A stretch of DNA of 64,000 bases from Nymphalis io. Lineage: Eukaryota; Arthropoda; Insecta; Lepidoptera; Nymphalidae. Both the position numbers and the translations under genes were made by a program. The notes beneath the pieces were generated by a model. That model saw nothing but the letters and a program-made list of their open reading frames with translations. It searched no databases and had not been told where the DNA came from. The stretch lies in assembly GCF_905147045.1 (NCBI RefSeq), contig NC_065906.1:9610001-9674000 (forward strand), written 5' to 3'. Positions 35,091 through 47,215 of the stretch are shown here, piece after piece; positions within the stretch are counted from its first letter, which is position 1, and every line of letters begins with the position of its first letter.

Positions 35091-35400
35091 GCCCAGATAA
35101 CTCAGCGGTGCATATGTTATAGCACGTCAATCTTAAATGAGACATACAGTTAAAATTGATATCGTAATTGGCCATGAAGTAAAACATCGTCAGGAAACTT
35201 GCATGCATTGGACGAAATTATGCCAATTTGTATCCACTAAGCCGCATTTAAGCAGCCTGTGAAAATGAACTAGAAACTGTTTTTGCAAAAGAGAAGAGGA
35301 GAAGAGGAGAAGAGGTCCACTAGTAATGGAAAATTGACTGGCTCTTACTTTACTCTGTTGATTAGCAGGCTTAGCCTAGCAGTGGGACATTAACAGACTT
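35091..35400 (+). repeat. SINE-A, old copy with an internal expansion
   Basis: A damaged head (CCCAGATAACTCAGCGGTGC), ACATCGTCAGGAAACTTGCATGC, AATTATGCCAATTTGTATCCAC, and the tail TAGCCTAGCAGTGGGACATTAACAG. At 35293-35315 the GAGGAG stretch has expanded into nearly three copies of GAAGAGGA. Confidence 0.65.
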
Positions 35401-36283
35401 ATTTTACTTTGTACTATTAGTTCAAAACTACTAAGCTGTCGTAACGTTTCTAATAACAACTTTTTTAAATGTTGATAAAATAGCCCAATTGATATTAATA
35501 TCTTAAGCGACCAATTATGATATCCACAAAGTAAACGCGAAGTACAAATAATCCTGACTCAATAAGCTGTTATCCAATCATAAACGTTTCAAAACTTTGA
35601 ATTATATCTTAGAAACTTGATAATATTAAGTAAGTATATATTTATTGTAACAGTATTTGTAGCAACTGCTTTATGTCTACAATTTGTGTTATTTTCGCCT
35701 TGTATTGTGTGTGCGTAGCGCGTATACTATATAGTAAAAAAAAATATCTATATTTTTATTTACTTTACTTCACATGTATTTGTTAATCTTCGTTAATTCT
35801 AAAATCTTTTCAATAACTGTCAATTTGATGTTGAGAAATGAGCCTCATTTCTTCACCTATATATAATACGGGTCTATGGTTGACATAAACTATAATATAC
35901 GCTTGATTAACGCTTTAAAATATTTTCATTTTGTTATATATCAAAATGTTAGTCATTTATTTACTATCTTTTGAACACCTGAAAGCTTTGTCCTTGCTTA
36001 AAATATGTGACGTAAGTGAATCGAATTATATTTCTAAATGTAACCTATATGAGACGTGCTGTCGTGCAATTGTACACAATATGCTTTTTTATCATACTAG
36101 TTAAAGTTTTAGGGGTTACAAAAGAAAAAAAAATAGTGACGTAAAAACAGAGGAAGATACAAAGAGTCCAGAATAATTGACAAATTGATAGATGGTGAAG
36201 CAATTTACTGTTCCTCGCTGAATAAACAAAATTCTCTATTGTAGTAGCTTTATTTTCATCTTTAATGAGGGAAGTATCAATAA
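35401..36283. other. Unrecognised AT-rich DNA
   Basis: Nothing recognisable. Confidence 0.45.
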
Positions 36284-36460
36284 ATAGTTTTCGCCCGTGG
36301 TTTCGCCTGCACGTTTGAAGAAAAAGGAGCCGTTATTAGGTATAAAAATAGCCTATGTCTTTTCTTGGGGCTCTAGATTGCTTTATATAAAATCTCATCA
36401 AAATTGGTTCAGTGATTTAGTTGTTTAGCTGTGCCTTACAGAGAGACAGAGTTACTTTTT
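36284..36460 (+). mobile_element. Miniature RTE-like element
   Basis: TAGTTTTCGCCCGTGGTTTCGCCTGCACG, AAATAGCCTATGTCTTTTCTTGGGG, CATCAAAATTGGTTCAGTG and GAGAGACAGAGTTAC. Same structure as 27206-27395, but the terminal TTTCGCATTTATAAT block is replaced by a T-run. Confidence 0.6.
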
Positions 36461-37013
36461 TTTAATTGTTTGTGTAAAATAAATCATCTTGAGTTATGTA
36501 AAATATAATAAGATATTTACTTCAAGAATTATTTATCAGTAATTCAATTGATCGGTTTTAATAGAAGTTGTTATTTTCTGATAATGCGAAGGTCATTTTG
36601 AATCGATTGGAAGACAAGAAAAGACGCAGTTGCATCACTAGAATTATTAAAGAACGGTTCTGTGTAATTGTGAAAAAACTGTGAATTCTTGTATTTTTTT
36701 TAGTTACAATATTATTCACTTTTTTATATTTTTATATTTGAATAAATTACTATCTATCTACTACTATTTCCTAAAAATGTTGAATAAAATTTGTTAATTT
36801 AAATTGTTACTTAACATTTTTGCATTGAAAAAATAATAAATCACATATCATATAAAGTCACTATTTATAAAAAAACATGTTTGGGGATGATTTAGAGTAC
36901 AATAATAGCCACATATAGACAGATATAAAAATATAGCAAGATATGATTATATCCTATGTTTTTTTCAACAGGTTCTTCTCTTTAACAGATTCGGTTCAGT
37001 CGTTTGAATATGA
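36461..37013. other. Unrecognised AT-rich DNA
   Basis: Nothing recognisable. Confidence 0.4.
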
Positions 37014-37325
37014 TGATCATATCTCCTGACTGATTTCGGTCATGGTAGCAATATCAATGGAGACTTACGAACCAGACACAAGATATTATAATATTCAAGT
37101 ATAAGAGCAAATACTGGTGTGTACTCTCTATTCACTCACTCTAATAACCCGATGAAATCTAGTACGGTTGGGGCGAGTTCAAGGCATGTACGTGCTTATC
37201 CAGATACGGGTATTTAAGCACATATTTTCTAAATTTCGAGTTGCTGCTTCTAATTCATTGAAGAGTAAACTCCAGCTCAGGATTTAGGACCGTAGAATTT
37301 AAGCCCTTCACTAGTTAGTCGTTAA
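37014..37325 (-). repeat. SINE-F, old full-length copy
   Basis: Plus-strand order ATCTCCTGACTGATTTCGGTCATGG, ATCAATGGAGACTTACG, ACTCTCTATTCACTCACTC, TAACCCGATGAAAT, GTACGTGCTTATCCAGATACGGG, and a decayed tRNA-like head around 37280-37325. It retains the 3' third that is deleted in the copy at 33951. Confidence 0.65.
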
Positions 37326-37930
37326 GTAACAAATATTAAAATACATACACTTTCTCATTCACTTACCTGACTAATATTAGTCAGCTTTGCAAAATATGGA
37401 TTAAAAATCACTAGCCGAAGAAGCAGAGATTTCACACGATAAAAGGAATATAATGAAAATTCTTGTTCTGAAATTAAAAAAATTCCAATCTACAAAAAAA
37501 TATATTTCCGCACACGTAGAAAATATAAGAGAAACTAAATGTTTCATTTCGTTTCAGTACGACGAAAGTCGCTTAAAATTTCTATACGAAACATGGAAGA
37601 AAGGTTGAGTATCGTTCATATTATTATATGTGAAGTACCCGTTCAGCTGTACATGGGTATAAAATGTTTCAATTATTTTGGATATTCACGACCACAACGC
37701 CGGGAGCCAGTAGACAACTGCACTCGCATAACAATACGTTTTTTTTTCAACTAGTCATTTGCAATTTCCTAGTAACTAGAAAATAAAATTAAAATAGACA
37801 TTTTATTTCTGTTGGATGGTAGAAATAAAATTTTACTCAACAGCAGATACAACATGGATATTTTAAAAAAGTTTTTTAGTTATTAAAAACATACACGTTA
37901 TATTAAAAATATATATTCTGCCACTTATCA

Positions 37931-37996
37931 CAAACCATGGAACAGCGTGGTGGGATGGACTTAAAAATCTCATCCTAAAGACGAGAGGCTATTAAT
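37931..37996 (+). repeat. SINE-A fragment
   Basis: CATGGAACAGCGTGGTGGGATGGAC.., ATCTCATCCT and AGACGAGAGGCTATTA resemble the SINE-A stretch ATTGGAGCAGCGTGGTGGAATAAGC.., CTTCTCCTC, GAGGAGGCCTTA. Confidence 0.45.
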
Positions 37997-38518
37997 TTCT
38001 CTTACCTTTTTATAAAATATTTTTTTTTTACCTAACGAAAACCTTAAACTATAAAAATGAAGCCAGAGTTATTATAAAAACTAATGAAGCCGACACATAT
38101 TTCAAGCCAATGTTAGCTCGAATAATGCCTACCTGTAACCTCCTCGTTTTGCGAATTATTTACGTATTTTCTGGGTCAAGCTGAATGCTGAAATTTTTAT
38201 ACGCTTGTGTTCCGTGCACTTTATTGCATTTTCACCTCTATATGTTGTGGTATAGGAATTAAGCGTATTTCTCGTTCTGTTGACGTTGATAAATGACATT
38301 GTAAATGTTAAAGGGTAGCCATATCATCGTAATAATTGTTATTGCCCCAATTTTCCCGTAATATTTAAGTTAAGTTATATAATAATATGTTATATATAGC
38401 ATATGTACATTACATAAGTAGTTATAGAATTAGGACAACATAATTTGGTTATTTAAAAAATATAGTAAATCATTAAAATCAATAAATGTAAGAAAATTAA
38501 TTTAATATTTATTTCCGT

Positions 38519-38667
38519 ATTTCCTGATAGCTACAATGTTGGTGTCTTCAAATCCAGAGTAAACAGGTTTCTTATAGGTGAGCGTGCCAAATCCTAGACC
38601 GTATCGTTGCTTAACATCAGGCAAGTCAACGGTCAAACGCTGGCCTATTCATTATAAAAAAAAATTA
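38519..38667 (+). pseudogene. CR1-like LINE 3' end, 5'-truncated
   Basis: VFPDSYNVGVFKSRVNRFLI then GERAKS and a stop at 38595-38597. The 3' UTR ACATCAGGCAAGTCAACGG, CAAACGCTGGCCTATTC and poly(A) follow. It is near-identical in its 3' UTR to the copy ending at 20071. Confidence 0.75.
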
Positions 38668-38765
38668 AAAACAAAGAACTAAAGACTATAATAAACATAT
38701 TTCGAAAAGAAACAAGTTATTTCTTTTTTAATTTTAACGTTGACTGATATAAAGGTTCTTCTATT

Positions 38766-38832
38766 TGTCAAATTTAACATGCCTTACGCTTACCTCTGGT
38801 AAAGTTAAGCGTAAGGCATGTTAAATTTGACA
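38766..38832. repeat. Perfect 27-bp inverted repeat
   Basis: 38766-38792 is the exact reverse complement of 38806-38832, with a 13-nt spacer (38793-38805). The arm starts TGTCAAATTTAACATGCC. Confidence 0.95.
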
Positions 38833-38929
38833 GCTGGAGAGTGTATATTGAATTTTATTATATATTTGGTCTGAATTTCTTTTACGGTAAAAAATCTTAA
38901 AGATTAATCTGCGGATGATATCATATATA

Positions 38930-39224
38930 GTAACAGCCTGTGAATGTTCCACTGCTGGGCTAAGGCCTACTCTTCCTTTTTGAGGAGAAGGTTTGGAGCT
39001 TATTCCACCACGCTGCTCCAATGCGGGTTGGTGGAATACACATGTGGCAGAATTTGAGTGAAATTAGACACATGCATGTTTCCTCACGATGTTTTCCTTT
39101 ACCGTCAAGCGAGAGATGAATTATAATCACAAATTAAGCGCATGAAAATTCAGTGATGCTTGCCCGGGTTTAAACCGACGATCGGTTAATATTCACGCGT
39201 TCTTACCACTAGGCCATCTCAGCT
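38930..39224 (-). repeat. SINE-A, full length
   Basis: Complete element. The minus-strand head reads GAGATGGCCTAGTGGTAAGAACGCG. The B-box region has lost three bases near CGATCGG and carries GGTTTAAACCG, so pol III promotion is probably impaired. The 66-codon minus frame here is a shadow. Confidence 0.85.
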
Positions 39225-39548
39225 TATTATAACGCACAAACATTACTTTAAGTTCCTAACTCCAAACAGCTACTGACTTGTTAATGCTATGTATCCTATA
39301 TTTTATTCTACGTAATAGGCTTTTGTCTAATGAGCTATCAAAAAATTCCGTGCGTCATTTTCAAATATTTAAATGACGATGGTAATAGCCTTGATACAAT
39401 TATGTCACGGCGTCCGATATCAAAGGACTAGTATGTGAGCCAACATTTAACATGAGCGGAAAGAATTCAGCTGAACTACCAACGTGGTTACCAAATTCCG
39501 AAATTGTAAGCAATGCCAACTCACAAATTCCTAATAGCTACTGATTTA

Positions 39549-39640
39549 AATATATATATATACAACCTTGAACCAAATTGAAAACAGAACCTCGAGTTTT
39601 GCCGACTTATAAGCCATCAGACTAACAAGGCCTTTAAAAG
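39549..39640 (-). repeat. tRNA-like SINE head remnant
   Basis: The minus strand reads TTGTTAGTCTGATGGCTTATAAG, TCGGCAAAACTCGAGGTTCTG, TTTTCAATTTGGTTCAAGG. The A-box and B-box spacing is tRNA-like. A short TA tract follows. The family is different from A, D and F. Confidence 0.4.
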
Positions 39641-39789
39641 TTATTAAATATTGTTTTTTTTATAAATTAATTATTTTAATTGTGATTTAATTATAAATAC
39701 TAATTACATCTTATATAGATACCTCAAACATGAAAGTTCTATGTACAGTCATTTTTACATTATATATAATTAAAATAAAAAACAAAATA

Positions 39790-40310
39790 CACATTACGAA
39801 TTTTTAGCAAAAACACGCCGTATAAAAGATTGTCCTGTGGCATTGTACCCAAGACACTGGCACTGTTGCCTCTCTGTACCGCTAGACTTAGCCTTTGGGC
39901 TAAATAAGCGCCAGCTCTTGGATCACGGATGAAGTTTGGACCAGTTTCTTAGAAATATCTTTTATGATTCTTTTTGCATCGGACAACCATGGACCCAATG
40001 TTTCAAAACCCAGCCCCGCAAATTCATATTCGTTGGATAAAAGTGAATATTTGCGGTGAGACGTATTCTTGATATGAGCTGCCATATATACTGCCAGCGT
40101 ATCTACGCAAGTTGCAACCCACACAAGAACACGTCCCATCGACCAAGGCACTAATGTTGCTTCATCAAGTCTCTTACCATCATTTCTGCATAAACCATTC
40201 CGTTCCAAAGTATCAGGAGTCCAAAGCCTGATGAAGTATGTCTTTAAGAGATCCATGGCGTCCGAAATGATCTACACGGGTACCACATGTGTGAGGCTCG
40301 CACGCCTTTA
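39790..40310 (-). pseudogene. Decayed copy of an uncharacterised retroelement-associated protein
   Basis: Three minus-strand frames carry consecutive pieces of one protein. First (40310 to 40213): CGTRVDHFGRHGSLKDIL then HQALDS and a stop. Second (about 40215 to 39900): TLERNGLCRNDGKRLDEATL, VPWSMGRVLVWVATCVDTLA, then KYSLL..FAGLGFETLGPW. Third (39909 to about 39800): AQRLSLAVQRGNSASVLGT. I know this block order (CG..VD..G.HG, LVPW..GR.LVWDATCVDTLA, ETLGPW, AQR.SLA.QRGN) from uncharacterised proteins in retroelement-rich invertebrates. The spacing of KRPDG and VWDATCVD suggests a PD-(D/E)XK-like nuclease fold, which is inference. Here KRPDG has become KRLDE and WDAT has become WVAT, so acidic residues expected at both places are lost. 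Two frameshifts also mark it as dead. No RT domain is visible upstream. Confidence 0.55.
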
Positions 40311-40434
40311 AAGCTAAAAATTGTTAAGTTATTAAAAATACAGTACAAAACTTGATCAATTTATTTATAGTTGGTATACAAACGAGTAATTGGCCACCTT
40401 TGCTTACAGACACGTTCTACCTAAGAGACACGTA

Positions 40435-40475
40435 TTTACACGTTCTACAATGTTAATTCATTGTGAACGTGTAAA
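40435..40475. repeat. Imperfect hairpin
   Basis: TTTACACGTTCTACAATG and CATTGTGAACGTGTAAA pair around TTAATT with one bulged base. The arm sequence ACACGTTCTAC also occurs directly upstream at about 40410. Confidence 0.7.
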
Positions 40476-40544
40476 CGATTCCTTGTATTGTGAAGGCGAT
40501 GCCAAACACTGGATCTAAGATATCGTCCTTTATCACTGCAAAGG

Positions 40545-40605
40545 AGAATACAACAATACGAAGTATTTATTTTTGTTGGTAGAATAGTAGGTAACTAGGG
40601 TAGGG
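40545..40605 (-). repeat. Element C fragment, weak
   Basis: ACAACAATACGAAGTATTTATTTTTGTTGGTAGAATAG resembles the element C stretch ACAACAATATCAAGTATTGCTGTTTTGCGGTAGAATAT. Confidence 0.4.
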
Positions 40606-40610
40606 TTACC

Positions 40611-42904
40611 ACAAAATATTGTTTTAAAAGCTATCATTAAAAAAGTTGTTTTCTGTAACGGAAAATTAAACAAAGAATTCGTTTGGTTCGCAATTGGTAT
40701 ATTTTACAGTGATTGTTAAGTTTTCATTAAAATGCTTATTTACAAATCCAATAAAAAATAGGATTTAGGAAAAATAAATCTTTACTGTTAAATATGAAAG
40801 ACGCATGTTGCATAAACATGTGCATTGAAGCGATTATCCAAAAGAGCAGTTAAAATAACATTCAAAGCATTTCATTCAGTCTGCATTGTGCTTATAAAGG
40901 CTTTGTTCTCAGTACCTTTGTCTCCTATCATTCGCACAATAGATAGAGAAAAATTGCCTCCCACAGCCGTTATCAATTTATTTCATAATAGCCTTCGGAC
41001 ATGTTTATTTTTTCCTTTATTATTGCTGTAATTACATACTTTTCTATTCCCTTTTTATTCTGTATAATTAGCTAATTATTTTTAATTAAATATGCAGATC
41101 TAACGGCTCGTAAAACTGTCAAAGCGTTATTCATGTCACAGAGAATAGAGAAACAAATCAATTAACTTTACATGTGGCAGAGTTAACCTTTTTACTGAGA
41201 CCAAAATAGAAGGTATAAATTAATTATTCGTAATGTAAGTGCGATTCTCGGTAGGAAAAACAAGAAAGAAGCTGAACAAAGAATTCGTTTGGGATAAATA
41301 ATATCAAATACATCCCGTATTTGCCAACATTTGTCCTTACGTCGTCTATACAGCAATGTTTCAAATTGGTAGCTTTGGCATACCTGAGGAGAGGCCATGT
41401 CTAGTAGTGGATTGGCTGATGATTATATTAATAATATTTTTTTTTTCAATTTATAAGAACTACGAGACGAAAACAAAAACATCAATAGTGTACTAAAACC
41501 ATCATATATAAAGCTGTTATTTATTTATCCGTCTATTTTACTAAGTGTATATTATTTTTTAGATATTACAGAAACTGCTTAGCCAATAGAAGACATGGAT
41601 CTTAACCGAAATATTGTGGGCTTAAAATAAAAATAAGGCAAACACCACTTTGAAACAAAATCATACACACTTAATCATTTTTAAATACTCGTGTTTTCCA
41701 AATGAATAAATTATTTTGTAACATGAAGTCAGGGTTTGCATGTCAACAATTAATTTCATACATTATATAACGTGGCTTACTAAAAACCCATAATCTTATC
41801 AGATCAATCCTTAGAATTTAGACATTAAAAAAATTTAAAAATGTCATTAACTTTAAATTAATTTGCCCGATAAAACTGCTGTTAGAACTGCCCAAAATAA
41901 AGCAGTAGCGCTAAGTTGCTGGCCGTGTCACGCAATGCTCAAATGTTTCAAGTCCAATTTCCCTACGGCCGAGTACAGGGAACAGGCGGAGCTTAACCAC
42001 TTAAAGTGCAAACGAAGTTTGGTCTGTGGCTATTATTGATACGTATTTAAACCGTTCTATGTATCTATTGAAATCACATGTACGTATGATATAGATCTTC
42101 TGTAACTTAATACAATGGAATAGAATAGAAAAGCTTTATTACACTAGTTCTTTATATACGATGCGGTGCTCTCATTGCTTCCAGCGTACTGTTCCAGAGA
42201 CCCTTGATGAAAGGAGTTTTTTATAAAAAATATTTATTGTTTTGTATTCAAAATGATTTTATTTAACAAACGAACAGCTCAAACAATAAGCCAGAAATTT
42301 AAATTTGGAGGACATTTTTGTTTTACAATGGCGGACTAAGAAGAGATTATGCAAAATTTTGATTTTACGAAGGGACATAACCCCTTCCATCCCACCCTTT
42401 AAAGTGCCACTCTTTAGTTCACCAAAAAATAAATGTTATATAGCAGTTGAAAGGTTTAGGAAAACACGACGATTTTAACTCAATATATTATGACATCTAT
42501 CTTATATATAAAATGGATATTGGTGTATCTTAATAGACTACGACACAGTGTGATCGATCACAATGAAAGTTGGCACATATTCATATTGGAATTTTTCACC
42601 AGTAGTTTTTTATACCAGATTCTTAGTCGTTGTAACTTACCACTAGATGGCGCTGCAGCACATCCACTTAAATATAGTTTTTTTATAACTTTTAACCGAC
42701 ATACCAATCGGCATATACACACAGGCAGTATTCCATCTGCCAGGTTTTGCTCGTAATATATAACTGTATATATTCCTACATTCCTTTCAACAACAATGTT
42801 TATTTTATTTTCATATATATTTTTTGAGTTTAATCTAAATAGGGCGCTATTTATGCTATTGCATATACATTAAAAATTAAGCCACTGTGTAATTATACAT
42901 ACAA
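40611..42904. other. Unrecognised DNA
   Basis: No supported gene. 42490-42760 (plus-strand 88-codon frame) contains CACTAGATGGCGCTGCAG and looks like part of some repeat, but no second copy is here. 41895-42010 is unusually GC-balanced without a recognisable feature. Confidence 0.4.
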
Positions 42905-43000
42905 GTCATTCCATCTCTAACTGGAATACAATAACGCAAAGTTCAAGCGATATGTTACCTGATGACTGGCTGATCTACCAAGATAAGCCTGCACATCCTA
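42905..43000 (-). repeat. Element C remnant, weak
   Basis: ACTGGAATACAATAACGC, GATATGTTACCTGATGACTGGCTGATCTACC and AAGCCTGCACA keep the order of the 5' third of element C in reverse, at low identity. Confidence 0.3.
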
Positions 43001-43371
43001 TCTATTAACACTAACGTATGCGTGATATAAATACTTAACTATCGAAAAATTACATAGTCGCATGCATATCACACTAATTCAAAGATATTACACACATCCA
43101 CACATTAAGACACACACTCACACAAGGATTCGATTAATTTGCCTTAGTTTCAGGTAAGATCTTTTTGTATATTTATTTTTTTGTATGTGTACTGACTTTT
43201 CACGCACAGCTCAAACTATTTTTTTCAAAGGTATACAAAAATGTTTAGGAGATATTTTGATCACTGATACAGATTCCGAATTATTTATTGAGGCTGAACT
43301 AAATTTAAAATATCAGAATATCTATTTATAAATGAACCTAGAAAAAGAATAATATAATATTTAAGCCGTTT

Positions 43372-43582
43372 TTATTTTTATAATATAAATAGGCGGACAA
43401 GGCAAATGGACCACCTGATGCTAAGTGATGTAAGACATATTGACCGCGCCTTATAGATAATGTGCCACCAACCTTGGAAACTATGAAGTGGTGAACCTGT
43501 AGTTTACCACATACCGGAACGCAAAAATGCTTATTGCTGTTTGGCGATAAAATATCTGATGAGTTGGTGGTAGCTACCCAGA
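43372..43582 (-). repeat. Element C, old copy
   Basis: AGGCGGACAAGGCAAATGGACCACCTGATGCTAAGTG, TGTGCCACCAACCTTGGAAACTATG, ATTGCTGTTTGGCGATAAAATATCTGATGAGTTGG. A detached 5'-end piece (GACTTGCACAGACCCTACCACTAA) lies at 43826-43850, so the copy was split by about 240 bp. Confidence 0.7.
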
Positions 43583-44110
43583 CAGTATTAGTTTGGTGAA
43601 ATTAGTTTAAGTTTTTGACTATTCAGTTTTTCATACCAATTTTTTTTCCATACCAATGAATAATAATTATGTCGCCTGAATATAATAGAATAACAGTTGA
43701 GTGGTTTCTCGCTTAAATCCCTCAGTTTCTTTCAGTTCTGACTTACCGAACCATTTCTACAAATTTGCCCATCAGTATGCAAGTGCAATGACTATAGTGA
43801 AACGAGATTTTGATTTACACAGGTCGACTTGCACAGACCCTACCACTAAATTGTATAGTATAATACTTAATTTATGATAATTAAATAAATTGTATAATAC
43901 GAAATATTATAGTTTTATATTATAAATATCGATCCTTAACATAAATATTACATAAATTAAAAAAATATGCTTATTTATATATTCACTTATAAATAAGTAT
44001 ATTTGTAAATGTTACAATGTATATACACGCATGCCGTATTCAAATATGCGAAAGTCAATATCATACGGTACGAAGGTATTTAATTTAAAACATGTCGATA
44101 TTTTAGATGA

Positions 44111-44190
44111 GAGCCGAGATGGCTCAATGGCTTCCCAGGCAAAGCAAACCCAGGCAAGCTCCACTTAGTTTTCATATGCTTAATAGTGTT
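44111..44190 (+). repeat. SINE-A head fragment
   Basis: GAGCCGAGATGGCTCAATGG (A box) is followed, after a deletion, by CAAACCCAGGCAAGCTCCACTTAG and TTTCATATGCTTAATAGTG. Confidence 0.65.
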
Positions 44191-44502
44191 ATAGTTAGGT
44201 AAATTAGGTATTTTAAGTTAGGCAAAGTCTTGTAGTATAAAGACTATCATTATAATATTAGCATTATTACAGTTATTCTCTAGATTAAATAAAAAGATTC
44301 ATTTTATCAAATAGAGATATATTTTTCTCGAATTATAATATAAATGCTCGTTTTATTTGTTTCAAATCACAGGCCGATTTGTATATTTCGAATTCATTTC
44401 GCATTTGAATGTCTAATTTTTGGTTAATATGTATATATGTAATAGGTAGTGATCTTATAATATTTTTATTATATTAGAAAATTTTGGTTAATTTGAAGCA
44501 TT

Positions 44503-44801
44503 TACTGGTGGTAGAGCTTTGTGCAAGCTCGTCTGGGTAGGTACCACCCACTCATCAAAAATTCTACCGCAAAACAGCAATACTTGGTATTGTTGTATTC
44601 TGGTTTGAGGGGTGAGTGAGCCAGTGTAATTACAGGCACAAGGGACATAACATCTTAGTTCCCAAGGTTGGTGGCACTTTGGTGATGTAAGCGATGGTTA
44701 ACATTTCTTACAATGCCGATGTTTATGGGCGTTGGTGACTTATCATCAGGTGGCTCATATGCTCGTCCGCCTTCCTATTTTATATTCTATAAAAAAAAAC
44801 A
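44503..44801 (+). repeat. Element C, full length
   Basis: TTACTGGTGGTAGAGCTTTGTGC at the 5' end, all internal blocks, and ATGCTCGTCCGCCTTCC plus poly(A) at the 3' end. It is one of the two best copies for deriving a consensus. Confidence 0.9.
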
Positions 44802-45686
44802 ATTTGGGTGGAGCGAGCAACAGCCGAACTTATTAAACTAAAACTTAAAAATGTTAATAATTAAAACGAAAACATAAAGAAACAATACTGAATCGACAGT
44901 AATGGCGAAATATACAGATACAATTTGTAGGACATTTAGATCGAGACGAAATTAATTTAAAATGATTGAAATGCTTCGCATTCCTTTTTTGAATTTCCGG
45001 ATCCCTAATAACATTTTAATTTCACAAGCATTTAAAAATAAACGGATAAATCTAAAAATTTCTTTATCAAAGCCGGGTTTGGTTCAACGAGACATTTTAT
45101 AGGAATTTTAATACATACATTAAATCGGAAAAATTTCGTATTAGTCGATAAATTCATTCATGAATTATAAATGTGTGCGCATGATTTGTGTTACATAAGA
45201 CTTTTAAAAGCGATCTATTCACTTTCACTCAAAGAAACGTAGCAGATATTTAATGTTTGTATTTGCATAAAATTGTACGGAACATTGTTCTCCTTATTCC
45301 TGTTGTTTATTTAAAATGAAATTTCGCTTCTTTGATATTATAATTTAAGGCTTTCATTTCTTTTTATTATAATGCCGGGAGTTATGGCATTGTAAATTTA
45401 TCTTGATGACGAAAATCAAGTCAAATTACGAATCCTAAAATTAGAGATTCAACGTGAGATTTGGTTTAGGTTTTTATATTGAAATGGTATATCAAGTGCA
45501 TTAAAACATAACTGTTTTAATAATAAGCACGTAGCACTTATATTTTATATGTTCCTTCTTATTATGTAATCAAATTATTTTGTAGTTACAAAGTACAAAC
45601 AAAGTATAGTTGTAGTATTATATATAGTTGTAGTTTCTAGAATTTAATCTTAAATCTAATTAACATAAGTGTATAAGCTCGTCACT
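44802..45686. other. Unrecognised AT-rich DNA
   Basis: Nothing recognisable. Confidence 0.45.
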
Positions 45687-45946
45687 GCACATGAGTAAGT
45701 AACAGCCTGTGAATGTCCCACTGCTGGGCTAAGGCCTCCTCTCCCTTTTTGAGGAGACGGTTTTGGAGCTTATTCCACCACGCTGCTCCAATGCGGTTTG
45801 GTGGAATACACATGTGGCAGAACTTCAGCGAAATTAGACACATGCAGGGTTCCTCGCGATGTTTTCTCTCACCGTCCAGGTTTCAACCCACGATCATCAG
45901 TTAAGATTAATGCGTTCTTACCACTGGGCCATCTGGCACATGAGTA
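45687..45946 (-). repeat. SINE-A with 11-bp target duplication
   Basis: SINE-A at 45698-45935 is flanked by GCACATGAGTA at 45687-45697 and 45936-45946. An internal deletion joins the CACCGT block to the CAGGTTTCAACCCACG B-box region, removing about 65 bp. Head and tail are otherwise present. Confidence 0.9.
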
Positions 45947-47215
45947 CGATATAATAGTTATTAAGTTTTTGTAAATTTAAAATCGGAGCAAACTGTGGAC
46001 TGTGGAGCAATTAAACTGTAATTAAAAATAAAACAATAAACCATGAGAGTTTCAGGCAACCTGATACTTCGAGCATTAAAAAAATGTATGTATCAGGATA
46101 CAAATATTGACAATATGGCAGTTACAAATAAAATATTAAGAAAAGATGCTAACATTACGATCACGTTATCAATCAAGAATGGTTATGATATTAATTCTTG
46201 TTTTGTTCAAGATCAAAATAAATTATGTCCAATATCATTTTAATTTATCTTTTCATCAATAGATGGCGTTAGATGTATAAGATCGCGATATAACAATGTT
46301 TTTTTTTTTAGTACTTAATAAGTTTTTGTTAATTTATAATGAGAGACCAATTACACTATCTCACCAGCAGTACATACTCGTTGGTTTTATTTTAAAGTCT
46401 CACAGTACCAATACTACCGGGTAAGCAAATGTTTATTTTTTAATAATGTGCATTACTTTGTAATGAATATTGCCCATTATATATTTAGGGACAGGCTGAT
46501 ATAAATATAATTCTTATAAAATTAGGTGGACAAAGGAAAAGAGGAAAATGGTTTGACAATTTATAAACGAGTCACTATTTTTAAGGCTTCGTTTGCTCGG
46601 AATTAGCTTTACTCCCTGTAGAATAACATCACTGCTTAACTGCTTAACTTTCCTCTCTGAAACGACGGTGGAAATTAAAGTAATAAAATGTATTCTTACT
46701 TCATAAAAGGATAGGGATATTAAGGTATGGTAATTAAGAAATCATTGAAAAATTAACAGCAAATGCTTATATATAAAAAACTTCGTATTTCACTCGTGAA
46801 ATGTGAATGTACGTTATTTGTTATGCGTGTAAATTAAATATAGGTATATACAGTGACGCATATCATTTTCTGACATTTTAAAATTATGTCTTGTGATTAT
46901 CTTGGAAATTGTTCGTATATAACAACTCTAGAGATCTTGAATATTATTTCAATTCAGTTAAAAATCAATATTTTTATTCAATAGAGAATCTTATCAAAGA
47001 TTTTCGCTTGTTTGAGAAAAAATCTCTGAGAAACAGGTGTAAGAAACTCAGCGGGATCATAAATTTTATCCTCAACCATTATTTTGGTTTATAATATAAT
47101 TAAAAACATAAGCTACAAAGTAAAACAGCAAGAGTTTATAAGAGCGATCTATAAAAATCTATTGAAATCGCTTAATTAGTTATTATTATTAATATCAGAT
47201 ATAATTATTTATACG
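45947..47215. other. Unrecognised AT-rich DNA
   Basis: Two short AT-rich plus-strand frames (46043 and 46909) have no recognisable motif. Confidence 0.45.

Noticed and set aside
42490..42756. 88-codon plus-strand frame with CACTAGATGGCGCTGCAG
   Set aside because: Probably part of a dispersed repeat. The frame carries no recognisable domain, and there is no second copy to define an element.
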